Part shown: positions 8,670 to 17,237 of the stretch, one piece after another | Position numbering within the stretch: the stretch's first letter is position 1 | How the letters are laid out: each line of letters starts with the position of its first letter | From: Bordetella parapertussis | GTDB taxonomy: Bacteria > Pseudomonadota > Gammaproteobacteria > Burkholderiales > Burkholderiaceae_C | Direction: 5' to 3' | DNA length: 49,055 bases | Assembly (NCBI GenBank): GCA_945870575.1 | Contig: CAMBSK010000020.1 | Location: 1-49,055 of the forward strand | Notes under the pieces: generated by a model | Database searches by the model: none | The model's input: only the letters and a program-made list of their open reading frames with translations | What the model was told of the DNA's origin: nothing | Translations under genes and position numbers: made by a program

Positions 8670-9071
8670 ATGAGCACACGTATTCTGATCATCGCCCACG
8701 CACCTTTGGCTAACGCCTTGAGGGATTGTGCTTTGCACGTCTTTCCCGAGTGCAGTGCTGAAGTCATGGCGATGGATGTGCCGCCGCATGAAGCGCCGGA
8801 AGACACCTTGACAGCAGCGCGCTTGTTGCTGGCCGCTGAACCTCAGTCAGACATCTTGGTGTTGACTGATGTGATGGGGGCCACCCCCGCCAACATTGCT
8901 CAGCGTCTTGTCAGCGGGTTGAACTCCCGTTTAATTGCAGGTGTGAATCTGCCCATGTTGCTGCGAACGGTGTGCTATCGGCATGAAAAACTGGACCAAC
9001 TCACAGATCGTGCATTGGATGGCGGAACAAAAGGGGTTTGTCAGCTTGAAGGCAATCCTGTCAATACATAA
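8670..9071 (+). CDS. PTS EIIA component, mannose family
   Basis: This 133-residue protein resembles the EIIA domain of the mannose PTS family (ManX N-terminal half), which takes a phosphate from HPr on a histidine. His10 in RILIIAHAPLA is the expected phosphorylation site, and LTDVMGATPANIAQRL matches the conserved region. No EIIB, EIIC or EIID gene follows, so it cannot complete sugar transport here and is more likely regulatory. It is the first gene of an EIIA-HPr-EI operon. In Burkholderiales this trio often follows gshB (from memory), while here gshB is 25 kb away. Confidence 0.9.
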   Translation: MSTRILIIAHAPLANALRDCALHVFPECSAEVMAMDVPPHEAPEDTLTAARLLLAAEPQSDILVLTDVMGATPANIAQRLVSGLNSRLIAGVNLPMLLRTVCYRHEKLDQLTDRALDGGTKGVCQLEGNPVNT

Positions 9072-9088
9072 CAATTTCAAAAGCAGTG

Positions 9089-9355
9089 ATGAAAACGAAT
9101 ACAGTGGTTTGTAACAAACTGGGATTGCACGCACGGGCCTCGGCCAAATTGACCAAAATAGCAGCCAGCTTTCCCTGCGAAGTCTGGGTGACGCGCGGCG
9201 AACGCCGGGTCAATGCCAAAAGCATCATGGGCGTGATGATGCTGGCGGCCGGCATGGGCACAGAAATCAGCATTGAAACCATAGGCGAACAGGAGCTGGA
9301 AGCCATGCAGGCCTTGTTAAAACTGATCGCCGATAAATTTGACGAAGGGCAATGA
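9089..9355 (+). CDS. ptsH: phosphocarrier protein HPr
   Basis: HPr relays phosphate from enzyme I to EIIA proteins. GLHARAS contains the catalytic histidine, and KSIMGVMMLAAG contains the serine that HPr kinase phosphorylates. With ATG 9089 these are His14 and Ser45; with the GTG at 9086 they become His15 and Ser46, the standard numbering, so the start is uncertain by one codon. Both sites are kept, which fits the hprK gene at 20.8 kb. The gene ends eight bases before ptsI. Confidence 0.95.
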   Translation: MKTNTVVCNKLGLHARASAKLTKIAASFPCEVWVTRGERRVNAKSIMGVMMLAAGMGTEISIETIGEQELEAMQALLKLIADKFDEGQ

Positions 9356-9362
9356 CTTCTTT

Positions 9363-11126
9363 ATGACCTTCTCCATCCACGGTCTGGCGGTTGCGCGCGG
9401 TATTGCCATAGGCAAAGCGGTGCTGGTGGCCAGTAGCCGGGTGGATGTGGCTCACTATTTCATCAAGCCTGAACAAATCGAAGACGAGATGCTGCGCATC
9501 ACTCAGGCGCGCGCCGCGGTAATGGCTGAAGTGCAGCGTTTGCACCAATCGGTGCCCAAGGACGCGCCGCCCGAGTTGCCGGCGCTGCTGGAAGTGCACA
9601 TGATGTTGTTGCAGGATGAAATGCTGGCCGATGGCGTTAAGCACTGGGTGACAGACCGGCTCTATAACGCCGAGTGGGCGCTGACCTCGCAACTCGAAGT
9701 AGTGGCCAGGCAGTTTGACGACATGGAAGACGCGTATTTGCGCGAACGCAAAGGCGACCTCGAGCAAGTGGTCGAGCGTTTGTTGCGGCATATAAAAGGC
9801 TTGCCCACCAGTTTGCCGCAACCCGCAGCGCGCAAGCCGACGAGTTCTTGGCACCAAGACCATTTGCTAGAAGATAACCATGAAGTCCCGCTGGTGTTGA
9901 TTGCTCACGATTTGTCACCGGCCGATATGTTGCAATTCAAGCAAAGCGTGTTCACCGGCTTTGTCACCGACGTCGGCGGCAAGACCTCGCATACCGTCAT
10001 CGTGGCGCGCAGCTTGGACATTCCCGCGGTAGTCGGCGCGCGCAACGCCAGTCAACTCGTGCGCCAGGACGACTGGGTCATCATCGACGGCGATGCAGGC
10101 GTCATCATCGTCGGCCCGTCACCCATCATCCTGGCCGAATACGCTTTCAAGCAACGCCAGGCTGAACTGGAGCGGGAGCGACTGGCGCGATTAAGACATA
10201 CACCGGCGGTGACGCTGGACGGCAAGCACATCCATTTGCTGGCCAATATCGAATTGCCCGAAGACACCCGCATCGCCATGGACATGGGTGCTGCCGGCGT
10301 CGGTTTATTCCGCAGCGAATTTTTATTCATGGGCCGCGAAGGCCTGTTACCGGACGAAGAAGAGCAATACCAGGCGTACAAGCGCGCTGTCGAAGGCATG
10401 CAAGGCTTGCCGGTGACCATACGCACGGTGGACGTCGGCGCAGACAAACCGCTGGACCGCACTGTCAAAGACCAGGCACACCTAAATCCTGCGCTTGGAC
10501 TGCGTGCCATCCGCTGGAGCCTGGCAGACCCGAGCATGTTTTTGAGCCAGTTGCGCGCCATATTGCGTGCGTCGGCGCACGGTAAAGTCAATTTGCTGAT
10601 TCCCATGCTGGGGCACGCCAAAGAAATTCACCAGACCTTTCAACTGCTGGAACAGGCCCGCAGGCAGCTGGACAAAAACTCCGTGCCCTACGGTTCCCTG
10701 CTTGTAGGCGCCATGATTGAAGTACCGGCTGCGGCCTTGAGCTTGCCGTTGTTTCTCAAGCATTTTGATTTTTTATCGGTAGGCACCAACGATTTGATTC
10801 AGTACACATTGGCGATCGACCGGGCTGACGAGCAGGTGGCGCATTTGTACGACCCCTTACACCCCGTCATACTGCATTTGCTGGCAGACACGATTGCTCA
10901 GGGCGCGGCGGCCGGCAAAGAGGTGGCTTTGTGCGGCGAAATGGCGGGTGACCCGGCCCTGACTCGTTTGCTGCTGGGATTGGGTTTGCGGTATTTCTCT
11001 ATGCACCCGACGCAGATATTGCGGGTCAAGCAGGAAGTGCTGCGTTCAGATACCGCGCGTCTTGCGCCTTGGGCGCGGCAGGTCATGGCAGCGGAAGACC
11101 CGGCTGCGCAAATACTCAAGGCCTGA
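9363..11126 (+). CDS. ptsI: PTS enzyme I (phosphoenolpyruvate-protein phosphotransferase)
   Basis: Enzyme I autophosphorylates from phosphoenolpyruvate and passes the phosphate to HPr. The protein is 587 residues from ATG 9363, slightly over the usual 575. His210 in GGKTSHTVIVARSLDIP is the phosphorylated residue. The PEP-binding block DFLSVGTNDLIQYTLAIDR and the C-terminal CGEMAGDP loop with the catalytic Cys are intact. An upstream TTG at 9339 lies inside ptsH and is less likely. There is no N-terminal GAF domain, so this is standard EI and not EI-Ntr (PtsP). It converges on a Nudix gene one base away. Confidence 0.96.
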   Translation: MTFSIHGLAVARGIAIGKAVLVASSRVDVAHYFIKPEQIEDEMLRITQARAAVMAEVQRLHQSVPKDAPPELPALLEVHMMLLQDEMLADGVKHWVTDRLYNAEWALTSQLEVVARQFDDMEDAYLRERKGDLEQVVERLLRHIKGLPTSLPQPAARKPTSSWHQDHLLEDNHEVPLVLIAHDLSPADMLQFKQSVFTGFVTDVGGKTSHTVIVARSLDIPAVVGARNASQLVRQDDWVIIDGDAGVIIVGPSPIILAEYAFKQRQAELERERLARLRHTPAVTLDGKHIHLLANIELPEDTRIAMDMGAAGVGLFRSEFLFMGREGLLPDEEEQYQAYKRAVEGMQGLPVTIRTVDVGADKPLDRTVKDQAHLNPALGLRAIRWSLADPSMFLSQLRAILRASAHGKVNLLIPMLGHAKEIHQTFQLLEQARRQLDKNSVPYGSLLVGAMIEVPAAALSLPLFLKHFDFLSVGTNDLIQYTLAIDRADEQVAHLYDPLHPVILHLLADTIAQGAAAGKEVALCGEMAGDPALTRLLLGLGLRYFSMHPTQILRVKQEVLRSDTARLAPWARQVMAAEDPAAQILKA

Positions 11127-11127
11127 A

Positions 11128-11631
11128 TCAGGCCGGCCCGCCGGGCATGAAGACGCTGACATCAGTGTAAATCGCATCCAGCGGCAAGCGAATACCGCGA
11201 ATATGGTCTTCGGCGCAACGAATCAGCAAGCGGCTGCGGTGCCGCGCTTGGGTGGCTTTCATCTCGTCCATAGTCATCCACAGGGTTCGCACAATGCCTG
11301 TATCCAACTGTCTGGTTGGGTCATGCGCGCCGAGCTCGCCGGTGAAGGCAAACCGCAAATAGGTGATGTCTTCTTCTGGGTCCTCCGGCGTGGGCGGTTT
11401 GCTAAAGCGCGACAGGTAAATGCCGACCAGTGCGGTCGGCGTGAAAGCATATGCAGTTTCCTCTAAGACCTCGCGTACACAGGCTTGCAGCGGCGACTCG
11501 CCCGGATCTAAATGGCCGGCAGGGTTGTTGAACATCAAGCCTTTGGGGGTGTGCTCTTCCACCAATAAATAGCGACCATCTTGTTCGATGATGCCGGCCA
11601 CGGTCACACTGGGTTTCCAACGGTACGTCAT
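11128..11631 (-). CDS. Nudix hydrolase, NudJ-like
   Basis: Nudix enzymes cleave nucleoside diphosphates linked to another group. This 167-residue protein carries the box at residues 39-60: G39, E45, R53, E54, E57 and E58 fit the Gx5Ex7REUxEE pattern, while the final glycine is Ala60. The start SVTVAGIIEQDGRYLLVEE resembles NudJ, a phosphatase acting on thiamine and nucleotide pyrophosphates in E. coli, but substrate assignment from sequence is weak. Its stop lies one base from the ptsI stop, and its start is divergent from pntAA. Confidence 0.88.
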   Translation of the reverse strand: MTYRWKPSVTVAGIIEQDGRYLLVEEHTPKGLMFNNPAGHLDPGESPLQACVREVLEETAYAFTPTALVGIYLSRFSKPPTPEDPEEDITYLRFAFTGELGAHDPTRQLDTGIVRTLWMTMDEMKATQARHRSRLLIRCAEDHIRGIRLPLDAIYTDVSVFMPGGPA

Positions 11632-11705
11632 GGTGCAAAATCCCTGTTTTTGGGGCGTATTGTGAATCTGCGATGATTCTCGCCCATTGAGTAGAGGAGA
11701 TAAAC

Positions 11706-12836
11706 ATGCTGATTGGCGTGCCTGCCGAAACCACGGCGGGCGAAACCCGTGTTGCCGTGACCCCTGAAACGGCCAAAAAAATCATTGCCCAGGGCCACAC
11801 TGTCCACGTGCAGTCGGGCGCTGGTGTTGCCGCCAGTGTCACCGATGCGGCTTATGAAGCCGCAGGCGCGCAAATCACCGACGCTGTCGGTGCCTTGGGC
11901 GCCGAACTGGTGCTCAAAGTGCGCGCCCCGTCTGCCGCTGAGTTGTCACACATGAAATCCGGCAGCGCATTGGTGGGCATGCTCAACCCGTTTGACGCCG
12001 AGGGTTTGCAACATATCGCCGCCGCAGGCTTGACCAGTTTCGCTTTGGAAGCCGCACCGCGCACCACGCGCGCGCAAAGCATGGACGTGTTGTCCTCGCA
12101 GGCCAATATCGCCGGTTACAAGGCCGTGATGATGGCGGCTGACAAATACCAGCGCTTTTTCCCCATGCTGATGACCGCCGCCGGTACCGTCAAGGCCGCG
12201 CGCATTGTCATTTTGGGTGTCGGCGTCGCCGGTTTGCAGGCGATTGCTACCGCCAAGCGCTTGGGCGCGGTGATTGAAGCTTCGGACGTGCGCCCCAGCG
12301 TGAAAGAACAGGTCGAGTCGCTCGGCGCCAAGTTCATCGACGTGCCTTATGAAACCGCGGAAGAAAAAGAAGCCGCTGAAGGCGTAGGCGGTTATGCGCG
12401 CCCTATGCCGCAGAGCTGGCTGGACCGTCAAAAATTGGAAGTGGCCAAGCGCGTGGCGCAGGCCGACGCCGTAATTTCCACCGCCTTGATTCCCGGTCGC
12501 GCCGCGCCGGTGTTGATCACCGAGGAGATGGTTAAGAGCATGAAGCCGGGCTCGGTCATCATCGACTTGGCGGCTGGCAAAGGCGCCAATGGCGTGGGCG
12601 GCAATTGCCCCTTGAGCGAAGCCGACCGCACGGTGGTCAAACACGGCGTGACCTTGGTCGGTGAAACCAATTTGCCTGCGCTGGTGGCAGCTGATGCTTC
12701 GGCACTGTATGCACGCAATGTGCTGGATTTTTTGAAACTGGTGCTGCCCAAGGACAAGGGCTTTACCGTTGACATGGAAGACGACATCGTGGCGGCCTGC
12801 CTGATGACTCAGGGCGGCGACGTCAAAAGGAAATAA
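11706..12836 (+). CDS. pntAA: NAD(P) transhydrogenase subunit alpha, part 1
   Basis: This 376-residue soluble subunit carries the NAD(H)-binding domain I of the proton-translocating transhydrogenase. The enzyme uses the proton gradient to make NADPH from [24 protein letters not shown], the Rossmann loop [20 protein letters not shown] and the following [17 protein letters not shown] are typical. The alpha subunit is split into two genes, as in Rhodospirillum, unlike the fused E. coli pntA. The ATG follows GAGGAG. The gene starts a tightly spaced run with pntAB and pntB. Confidence 0.95.
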   Translation: MLIGVPAETTAGETRVAVTPETAKKIIAQGHTVHVQSGAGVAASVTDAAYEAAGAQITDAVGALGAELVLKVRAPSAAELSHMKSGSALVGMLNPFDAEGLQHIAAAGLTSFALEAAPRTTRAQSMDVLSSQANIAGYKAVMMAADKYQRFFPMLMTAAGTVKAARIVILGVGVAGLQAIATAKRLGAVIEASDVRPSVKEQVESLGAKFIDVPYETAEEKEAAEGVGGYARPMPQSWLDRQKLEVAKRVAQADAVISTALIPGRAAPVLITEEMVKSMKPGSVIIDLAAGKGANGVGGNCPLSEADRTVVKHGVTLVGETNLPALVAADASALYARNVLDFLKLVLPKDKGFTVDMEDDIVAACLMTQGGDVKRK

Positions 12837-12838
12837 GC

Positions 12839-13141
12839 ATGGACCACACCATCACCAACCTCATTATTTTCGTGCTGGCGATTTACGTCGGCTACCACGT
12901 GGTCTGGAACGTCACGCCCGCATTGCATACGCCGCTCATGGCAGTGACCAACGCGATCTCGGCCATCATCATCGTCGGCGCCATGCTGGCGGCCGCGCTC
13001 ACCGTCACGCCGCTGGGCAAAACCATGGGCGTGCTGGCGGTAGCGCTGGCGGCAGTCAATGTGTTCGGCGGTTTTTTGGTGACAAGACGCATGCTGGAAA
13101 TGTTCAAGAAAAAAGCCCCCAAGGCAGGAGCTGACAAATGA
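12839..13141 (+). CDS. pntAB: NAD(P) transhydrogenase subunit alpha, part 2
   Basis: This 100-residue membrane protein is the second half of the split alpha subunit and supplies part of membrane domain II, the proton channel. I see about three hydrophobic segments (residues 5-25, 35-60 and 65-85) and the conserved [20 protein letters not shown]. It starts two bases after pntAA and overlaps pntB by four bases (ATGA), so the three subunits are probably translated together. Confidence 0.94.
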   Translation: MDHTITNLIIFVLAIYVGYHVVWNVTPALHTPLMAVTNAISAIIIVGAMLAAALTVTPLGKTMGVLAVALAAVNVFGGFLVTRRMLEMFKKKAPKAGADK

Positions 13142-14568
13142 GCATGAACCTCGTTGTACTTCTGTATTTGGTCGCCAGTATTTTCTTTATCCAGGCGCTC
13201 AAAGGTTTGTCGCACCCGACCACATCGATCCGCGGCAATTTGTTTGGCATGAGCGGCATGGCGATAGCCGTGATCACTACCGCCGCGCTGATCGTCAATC
13301 TGGCCGGTCACGCCGACGGCCTGGGCTGGGTGCTGCTCGGTCTGGTGATCGGCGGCGGCGCCGGTGCGATCATGGCGCAACGGGTAGAGATGACGAAAAT
13401 GCCCGAACTCGTCGCCTTCATGCACAGCATGATCGGCTTGGCGGCGGTGTTCATCGCCATAGCCGCAGTGGTTGAGCCCGCGGCCTTTGGCATCGTGGCG
13501 CAAGGTCTGGGCACGCTGGATATTCCCAACGGCAATCGCTTGGAGTTGTTTCTGGGTGCCGCGATTGGTGCCATCACTTTCAGCGGTTCGGTCATCGCTT
13601 TCGGCAAACTCTCTGGCAGCTACAAATTCCGTTTGTTCCAGGGTGCGCCGGTGGTGTTTGCCGGTCAGCACGTGCTGAATCTGGCTATGGGCATTGCCAC
13701 GGTGGGCTTGGGCGTGTACTTCATGTTCACTGGCAACTGGGACGCGTTCCTCATCATGCTGGCGCTGTCGTTTGTGCTGGGCGTGCTCATCATCATCCCT
13801 ATCGGCGGCGCCGATATGCCAGTGGTGGTGTCCATGCTCAACAGTTACTCGGGCTGGGCGGCCGCCGGTATCGGTTTTTCACTCAACAACAGCATGTTGA
13901 TCATTGCCGGTTCGCTGGTCGGATCGTCCGGTGCCATCCTCTCGTACATCATGTGCAAGGCGATGAACCGCTCGTTCTTTAACGTGATTTTGGGCGGCTT
14001 CGGCGGCGAGGCTGGCACGGCTGTTGCCGGTAGCACCGAGCAGCGCCCGGTGAAAAGCGGCAGCGCGGATGACGCGGCCTTTATTCTGGGCAACGCCGAA
14101 ACCGTGGTCATCGTGCCTGGTTACGGCTTGGCTGTTGCCCGTGCGCAGCATGCGGTGAAAGAGTTGGCCGAAAAACTGATCCACAAAGGTATCACGGTGA
14201 AGTACGCGATTCACCCAGTGGCAGGGCGTATGCCCGGCCACATGAACGTATTGCTGGCCGAGGCCGAGGTTCCTTACGACCAGGTGTTCGAAATGGAGGA
14301 CATCAACGGCGAATTCGGCCAGGTGGATGTGGCCATCGTTCTGGGCGCCAACGACGTGGTCAACCCTGCCGCCATGATCAAAGGCAGCGCCATCTACGGC
14401 ATGCCGATTCTGGAAGCCTACAAAGCCAAAACTATCATCGTCAACAAACGCTCTATGGCCGCAGGCTATGCCGGACTGGACAACGAGTTGTTCTACATGG
14501 ACAAAACCATGATGGTGTTCGGTGACGCTAAAAAGGTGGTTGAAGACATGGTCAAGGCGATTGAATAA
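13138..14568 (+). CDS. pntB: NAD(P) transhydrogenase subunit beta
   Basis: PntB (476 residues) holds the rest of the membrane channel and the NADP(H)-binding domain III. About eight or nine hydrophobic segments fill residues 1-265. The C-terminal third has the NADP site: [37 protein letters not shown] and the GANDVVNP loop. The length matches the family. The next gene, mtnP, begins 39 bases later, so a common transcript with the methylthioadenosine genes is possible. Confidence 0.95.
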   Translation: MSMNLVVLLYLVASIFFIQALKGLSHPTTSIRGNLFGMSGMAIAVITTAALIVNLAGHADGLGWVLLGLVIGGGAGAIMAQRVEMTKMPELVAFMHSMIGLAAVFIAIAAVVEPAAFGIVAQGLGTLDIPNGNRLELFLGAAIGAITFSGSVIAFGKLSGSYKFRLFQGAPVVFAGQHVLNLAMGIATVGLGVYFMFTGNWDAFLIMLALSFVLGVLIIIPIGGADMPVVVSMLNSYSGWAAAGIGFSLNNSMLIIAGSLVGSSGAILSYIMCKAMNRSFFNVILGGFGGEAGTAVAGSTEQRPVKSGSADDAAFILGNAETVVIVPGYGLAVARAQHAVKELAEKLIHKGITVKYAIHPVAGRMPGHMNVLLAEAEVPYDQVFEMEDINGEFGQVDVAIVLGANDVVNPAAMIKGSAIYGMPILEAYKAKTIIVNKRSMAAGYAGLDNELFYMDKTMMVFGDAKKVVEDMVKAIE

Positions 14569-14572
14569 AGCC

Positions 14573-14596
14573 GCTCACAAAGCGTCGGCTGTGAGC
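14573..14596 (+). other. hairpin between pntB and mtnP
   Basis: GCTCACA (14573-14579) pairs with TGTGAGC (14590-14596) around a ten-base loop. No T-run follows; the mtnP ribosome binding site AGGAG comes immediately after. It may act as an mRNA processing or stability element, or as a translation modulator of mtnP. It is not a standard intrinsic terminator. Confidence 0.4.
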
Positions 14597-14607
14597 AGGA
14601 GAAGAAC

Positions 14608-15498
14608 ATGACCGTCAATAGCACTGGCGTGATAGGCATCATCGGCGGCAGCGGTGTGTACGACATCGAAGCCTTGCAGGATAAGCAATGGAAGAAGATC
14701 AATTCTTCCTTTGGCGAGCCTTCGGATGAATGCCTGTTCGGCCACCTCAATGGTCAGCCAATGGTGTTTTTGCCGCGCCATGGTCGCGGTCACAAAATTC
14801 CGCCGTCTGCCATCAATTACCGCGCCAATATTGATGCACTCAAACGCGCTGGAGTGACCGACTTGATCTCAGTCAGTGCTGTTGGTTCCCTGAAAGAAGA
14901 ACTGCCGCCGGGTACTTTCGTCATCGTCGATCAATTCATTGACCGCAGTTTTGCGCGTGAAAAAAGTTTTTTCGCCACTGGCCTCGTTGCTCATGTGTCC
15001 ATGGCGCACCCGGTATGCAACCGGCTAGGCAATCACCTTGAAACTGCTGCGCGCGGCCTGCAACTGCCGGTGGTCAGAAACGGCACCTACCTGGTGATGG
15101 AAGGGCCGCAGTTCTCCACCCTGGCTGAATCCCGGCTTTACCGTCAATGGGGTTGCGATGTGATCGGCATGACCAATATGCCCGAGGCCAAGCTGGCGCG
15201 TGAAGCAGAAATTTGCTATGCCTCGGTGGCCATGGTGACTGACTTCGATTGCTGGCACCCTGACCATGACGCGGTGACGGTAGACGCTATTGTCAAAGTG
15301 TTGCTGGCGAACGCTGACAATGCCAGATCGCTGGTCAAGGCAGTGACGCCTGCCTTGGCAGCTGACAAACACGCCGATGCTTGCGCTTGCCGCAAGGCCT
15401 TGGAGTTCGCCATCATCACCGCGCCGCAGGCGCGCGACCCGGCACTGGCGGCCAAACTCGACGCCGTCGCCGGGCGGGTTCTCAGAACCGCAGCTTGA
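14608..15498 (+). CDS. mtnP: 5'-methylthioadenosine phosphorylase
   Basis: This 296-residue enzyme cleaves 5'-methylthioadenosine (from polyamine synthesis and radical SAM chemistry) with phosphate to adenine and methylthioribose-1-phosphate. Family features are GIIGGSGVYDIEAL at the phosphate loop, RHGRGHKIPPSAINYRANI, the GTYLVMEGPQFSTLAESRLY block, and TDFDCWH with the two Asp residues expected for purine binding. A relaxed specificity that includes 5'-deoxyadenosine or methylthioinosine is possible in this family. It is followed without gap by an aldolase and mtnA, which defines a salvage or disposal operon. Confidence 0.92.
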   Translation: MTVNSTGVIGIIGGSGVYDIEALQDKQWKKINSSFGEPSDECLFGHLNGQPMVFLPRHGRGHKIPPSAINYRANIDALKRAGVTDLISVSAVGSLKEELPPGTFVIVDQFIDRSFAREKSFFATGLVAHVSMAHPVCNRLGNHLETAARGLQLPVVRNGTYLVMEGPQFSTLAESRLYRQWGCDVIGMTNMPEAKLAREAEICYASVAMVTDFDCWHPDHDAVTVDAIVKVLLANADNARSLVKAVTPALAADKHADACACRKALEFAIITAPQARDPALAAKLDAVAGRVLRTAA

Positions 15499-16164
15499 AT
15501 GAGCACACCAGCACCAGGCCTTGCCAATGAACAAGCGTTACGCGAGCAGATGCTGGCCGCCGCTTTGCAACTCGACGCTGTCGGATTGAATCGGGGCAGC
15601 ACCGGCAACTTGTCGGTACGTGTTGGCGATCAATGGCTGGTGACACCGTCGGGTATTGCGGCACAGGACTTGGGCCCGCAGTCCATGGTGCAAATGGATT
15701 TCAACGGGGAACCGTCGGGGCCGGGCAAGCCTTCCAGCGAATGGCGTTTTCACCGCGATATCCTGGCCTCGCGAACTGACGTCGGCGCCATTGTGCATAC
15801 ACACTCCAGGTTCGCCACCGCATTTGCCTGTTTGCACCGCGAGATTCCGGCGTTTCATTACATGATTGCCATTGCCGGGGGAGACAGCATACGTTGTGCG
15901 CCGTATGCCTTGTTCGGCACGCAGGAATTGTCCAACCATGCACTCAAAGCCTTGCAGGACCGCAAAGCTTGTTTGCTGGGCAACCACGGTTTGATTGCTT
16001 TGGGCGCTGATTTGAAAAAAGCGGTGGCAGTGGCCATCGAAGTCGAGTCCTTGTGTGAACAGTATTGGACAGCGCTGCAACTCGGTGAGCCGACAATTCT
16101 GAGCCTTGAGCAAATGCAAGCAGTGCATGAAAAATTCAAAACCTACGGCCAAACCAACACATGA
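15499..16164 (+). CDS. class II aldolase, probable 5-(methylthio)ribulose-1-phosphate aldolase
   Basis: This 221-residue protein belongs to the FucA/AraD/RhaD zinc aldolase family. Ligands expected from E. coli FucA are in place: Glu81 in PSSEW, His100 and His102 in VHTHS, and His163 in GNHGL. The same family contains MtnB dehydratases, so sequence alone leaves a choice. The intact glutamate and the absence of mtnC and mtnD nearby favour the aldolase that splits the mtnA product into dihydroxyacetone phosphate and a C2 aldehyde (methylthioacetaldehyde or acetaldehyde). It lies between mtnP (no gap) and mtnA (four-base overlap). I infer the DHAP shunt; activity is not proven. Confidence 0.75.
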   Translation: MSTPAPGLANEQALREQMLAAALQLDAVGLNRGSTGNLSVRVGDQWLVTPSGIAAQDLGPQSMVQMDFNGEPSGPGKPSSEWRFHRDILASRTDVGAIVHTHSRFATAFACLHREIPAFHYMIAIAGGDSIRCAPYALFGTQELSNHALKALQDRKACLLGNHGLIALGADLKKAVAVAIEVESLCEQYWTALQLGEPTILSLEQMQAVHEKFKTYGQTNT

Positions 16165-17222
16165 CAAGCACCGCTGATAACAGCCGGGTTGAAACTTTGC
16201 GCTGGCACTCGGACAAGCTGGAGATGATTGATCAGCGTGTTCTGCCTATGCGCTTTGAATACCTGTCCTATACCAATGCCGACGAAGTCGCGCAAGGCAT
16301 ACGCAGTATGGTGGTGCGCGGAGCGCCTGCCATCGGTTGTGCGGCAGCTTACGGCGTAGCTTTGCAGGCGCTGGCATACAAGCATGCGGATAAGCCAGGT
16401 TTTGAGCAAGCCATGGCTCACGGTTTCGAGGTATTGGCGGCCAGTCGCCCCACTGCGGTGAATTTGTTCTGGGCCTTGCAGCGCATGAAAGATTTTTTTC
16501 AAGCCCATGCGCATCAGTCACAAACACAACTCGCTGTTGCGTTGTTGGCGCTGGCCCATGAGATCAGCGCAGAAGATGTGCGCATCAACCGCGCCATGGG
16601 CGACTTAGGCGCTGCTTTATTGAAAGACGGCGCGCGGGTGTTGACCCATTGCAATGCCGGCGCTTTGGCCACGGCCGGTCATGGCACGGCGCTGGGGGTG
16701 ATCCGCTCGGCGGTTGAGGCCGGTAAAAAAATCTCTGTGTTTGCCGATGAAACCCGTCCGTTTTTGCAAGGTGCCAGACTGACCGCCTGGGAAATGGTGC
16801 AGGAAAACATTCCGGTCACCTTGATCACCGACAACATGGCCGGGCATTTGATGAAATGCGGTGAGGTAGACGCGGTCATTGTCGGTACTGACCGGGTAGC
16901 GGCCAACGGCGACGTGGCCAACAAAATAGGCACTTACATGGTGGCGGTGCTGGCGCGCCGGCACAATATCCCTTTTTATGTGGCTTGTCCTTTATCGACC
17001 ATCGATATGCAATTGCCGCATGGAGACGCGATTCCCATCGAGGAGCGCAGCCATGACGAAGTCACCGGTTTTGGCGCACAGCGTTGGGCGCCGACAGGCG
17101 TGCAAGTTCGCAACCCGGCATTTGATGTAACACCGGCCGAACTGGTCAGTGCATTGATCACTGAAAAAGGCGTTATTTACCGCCCGGATCAAGCAGGACT
17201 GCGGCAGCTGTTCGGGCTGTGA
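16161..17222 (+). CDS. mtnA: S-methyl-5-thioribose-1-phosphate isomerase
   Basis: MtnA converts methylthioribose-1-phosphate to methylthioribulose-1-phosphate. The 353-residue protein has the eIF2B-like fold of the family. Catalytic Cys164 (THCNAG) and Asp244 (VGTDRVAANGD) match Cys160 and Asp240 of the Bacillus enzyme. The N-terminal MVVRGAPAIGCAAAYG substrate loop is present. It overlaps the aldolase gene by four bases (ATGA) and converges on corA 15 bases later. In the deoxyadenosine version of the pathway, the same enzyme isomerises 5-deoxyribose-1-phosphate. Confidence 0.94.
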   Translation: MTSTADNSRVETLRWHSDKLEMIDQRVLPMRFEYLSYTNADEVAQGIRSMVVRGAPAIGCAAAYGVALQALAYKHADKPGFEQAMAHGFEVLAASRPTAVNLFWALQRMKDFFQAHAHQSQTQLAVALLALAHEISAEDVRINRAMGDLGAALLKDGARVLTHCNAGALATAGHGTALGVIRSAVEAGKKISVFADETRPFLQGARLTAWEMVQENIPVTLITDNMAGHLMKCGEVDAVIVGTDRVAANGDVANKIGTYMVAVLARRHNIPFYVACPLSTIDMQLPHGDAIPIEERSHDEVTGFGAQRWAPTGVQVRNPAFDVTPAELVSALITEKGVIYRPDQAGLRQLFGL

Positions 17223-17237
17223 ATCTGCTGCCGGGTT

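Noticed and set aside
12892..13671. A 259-codon minus-strand frame opposite pntAB and pntB
   Set aside because: It is antisense to two clear transhydrogenase genes, and its composition reflects the reversed codons of hydrophobic helices.
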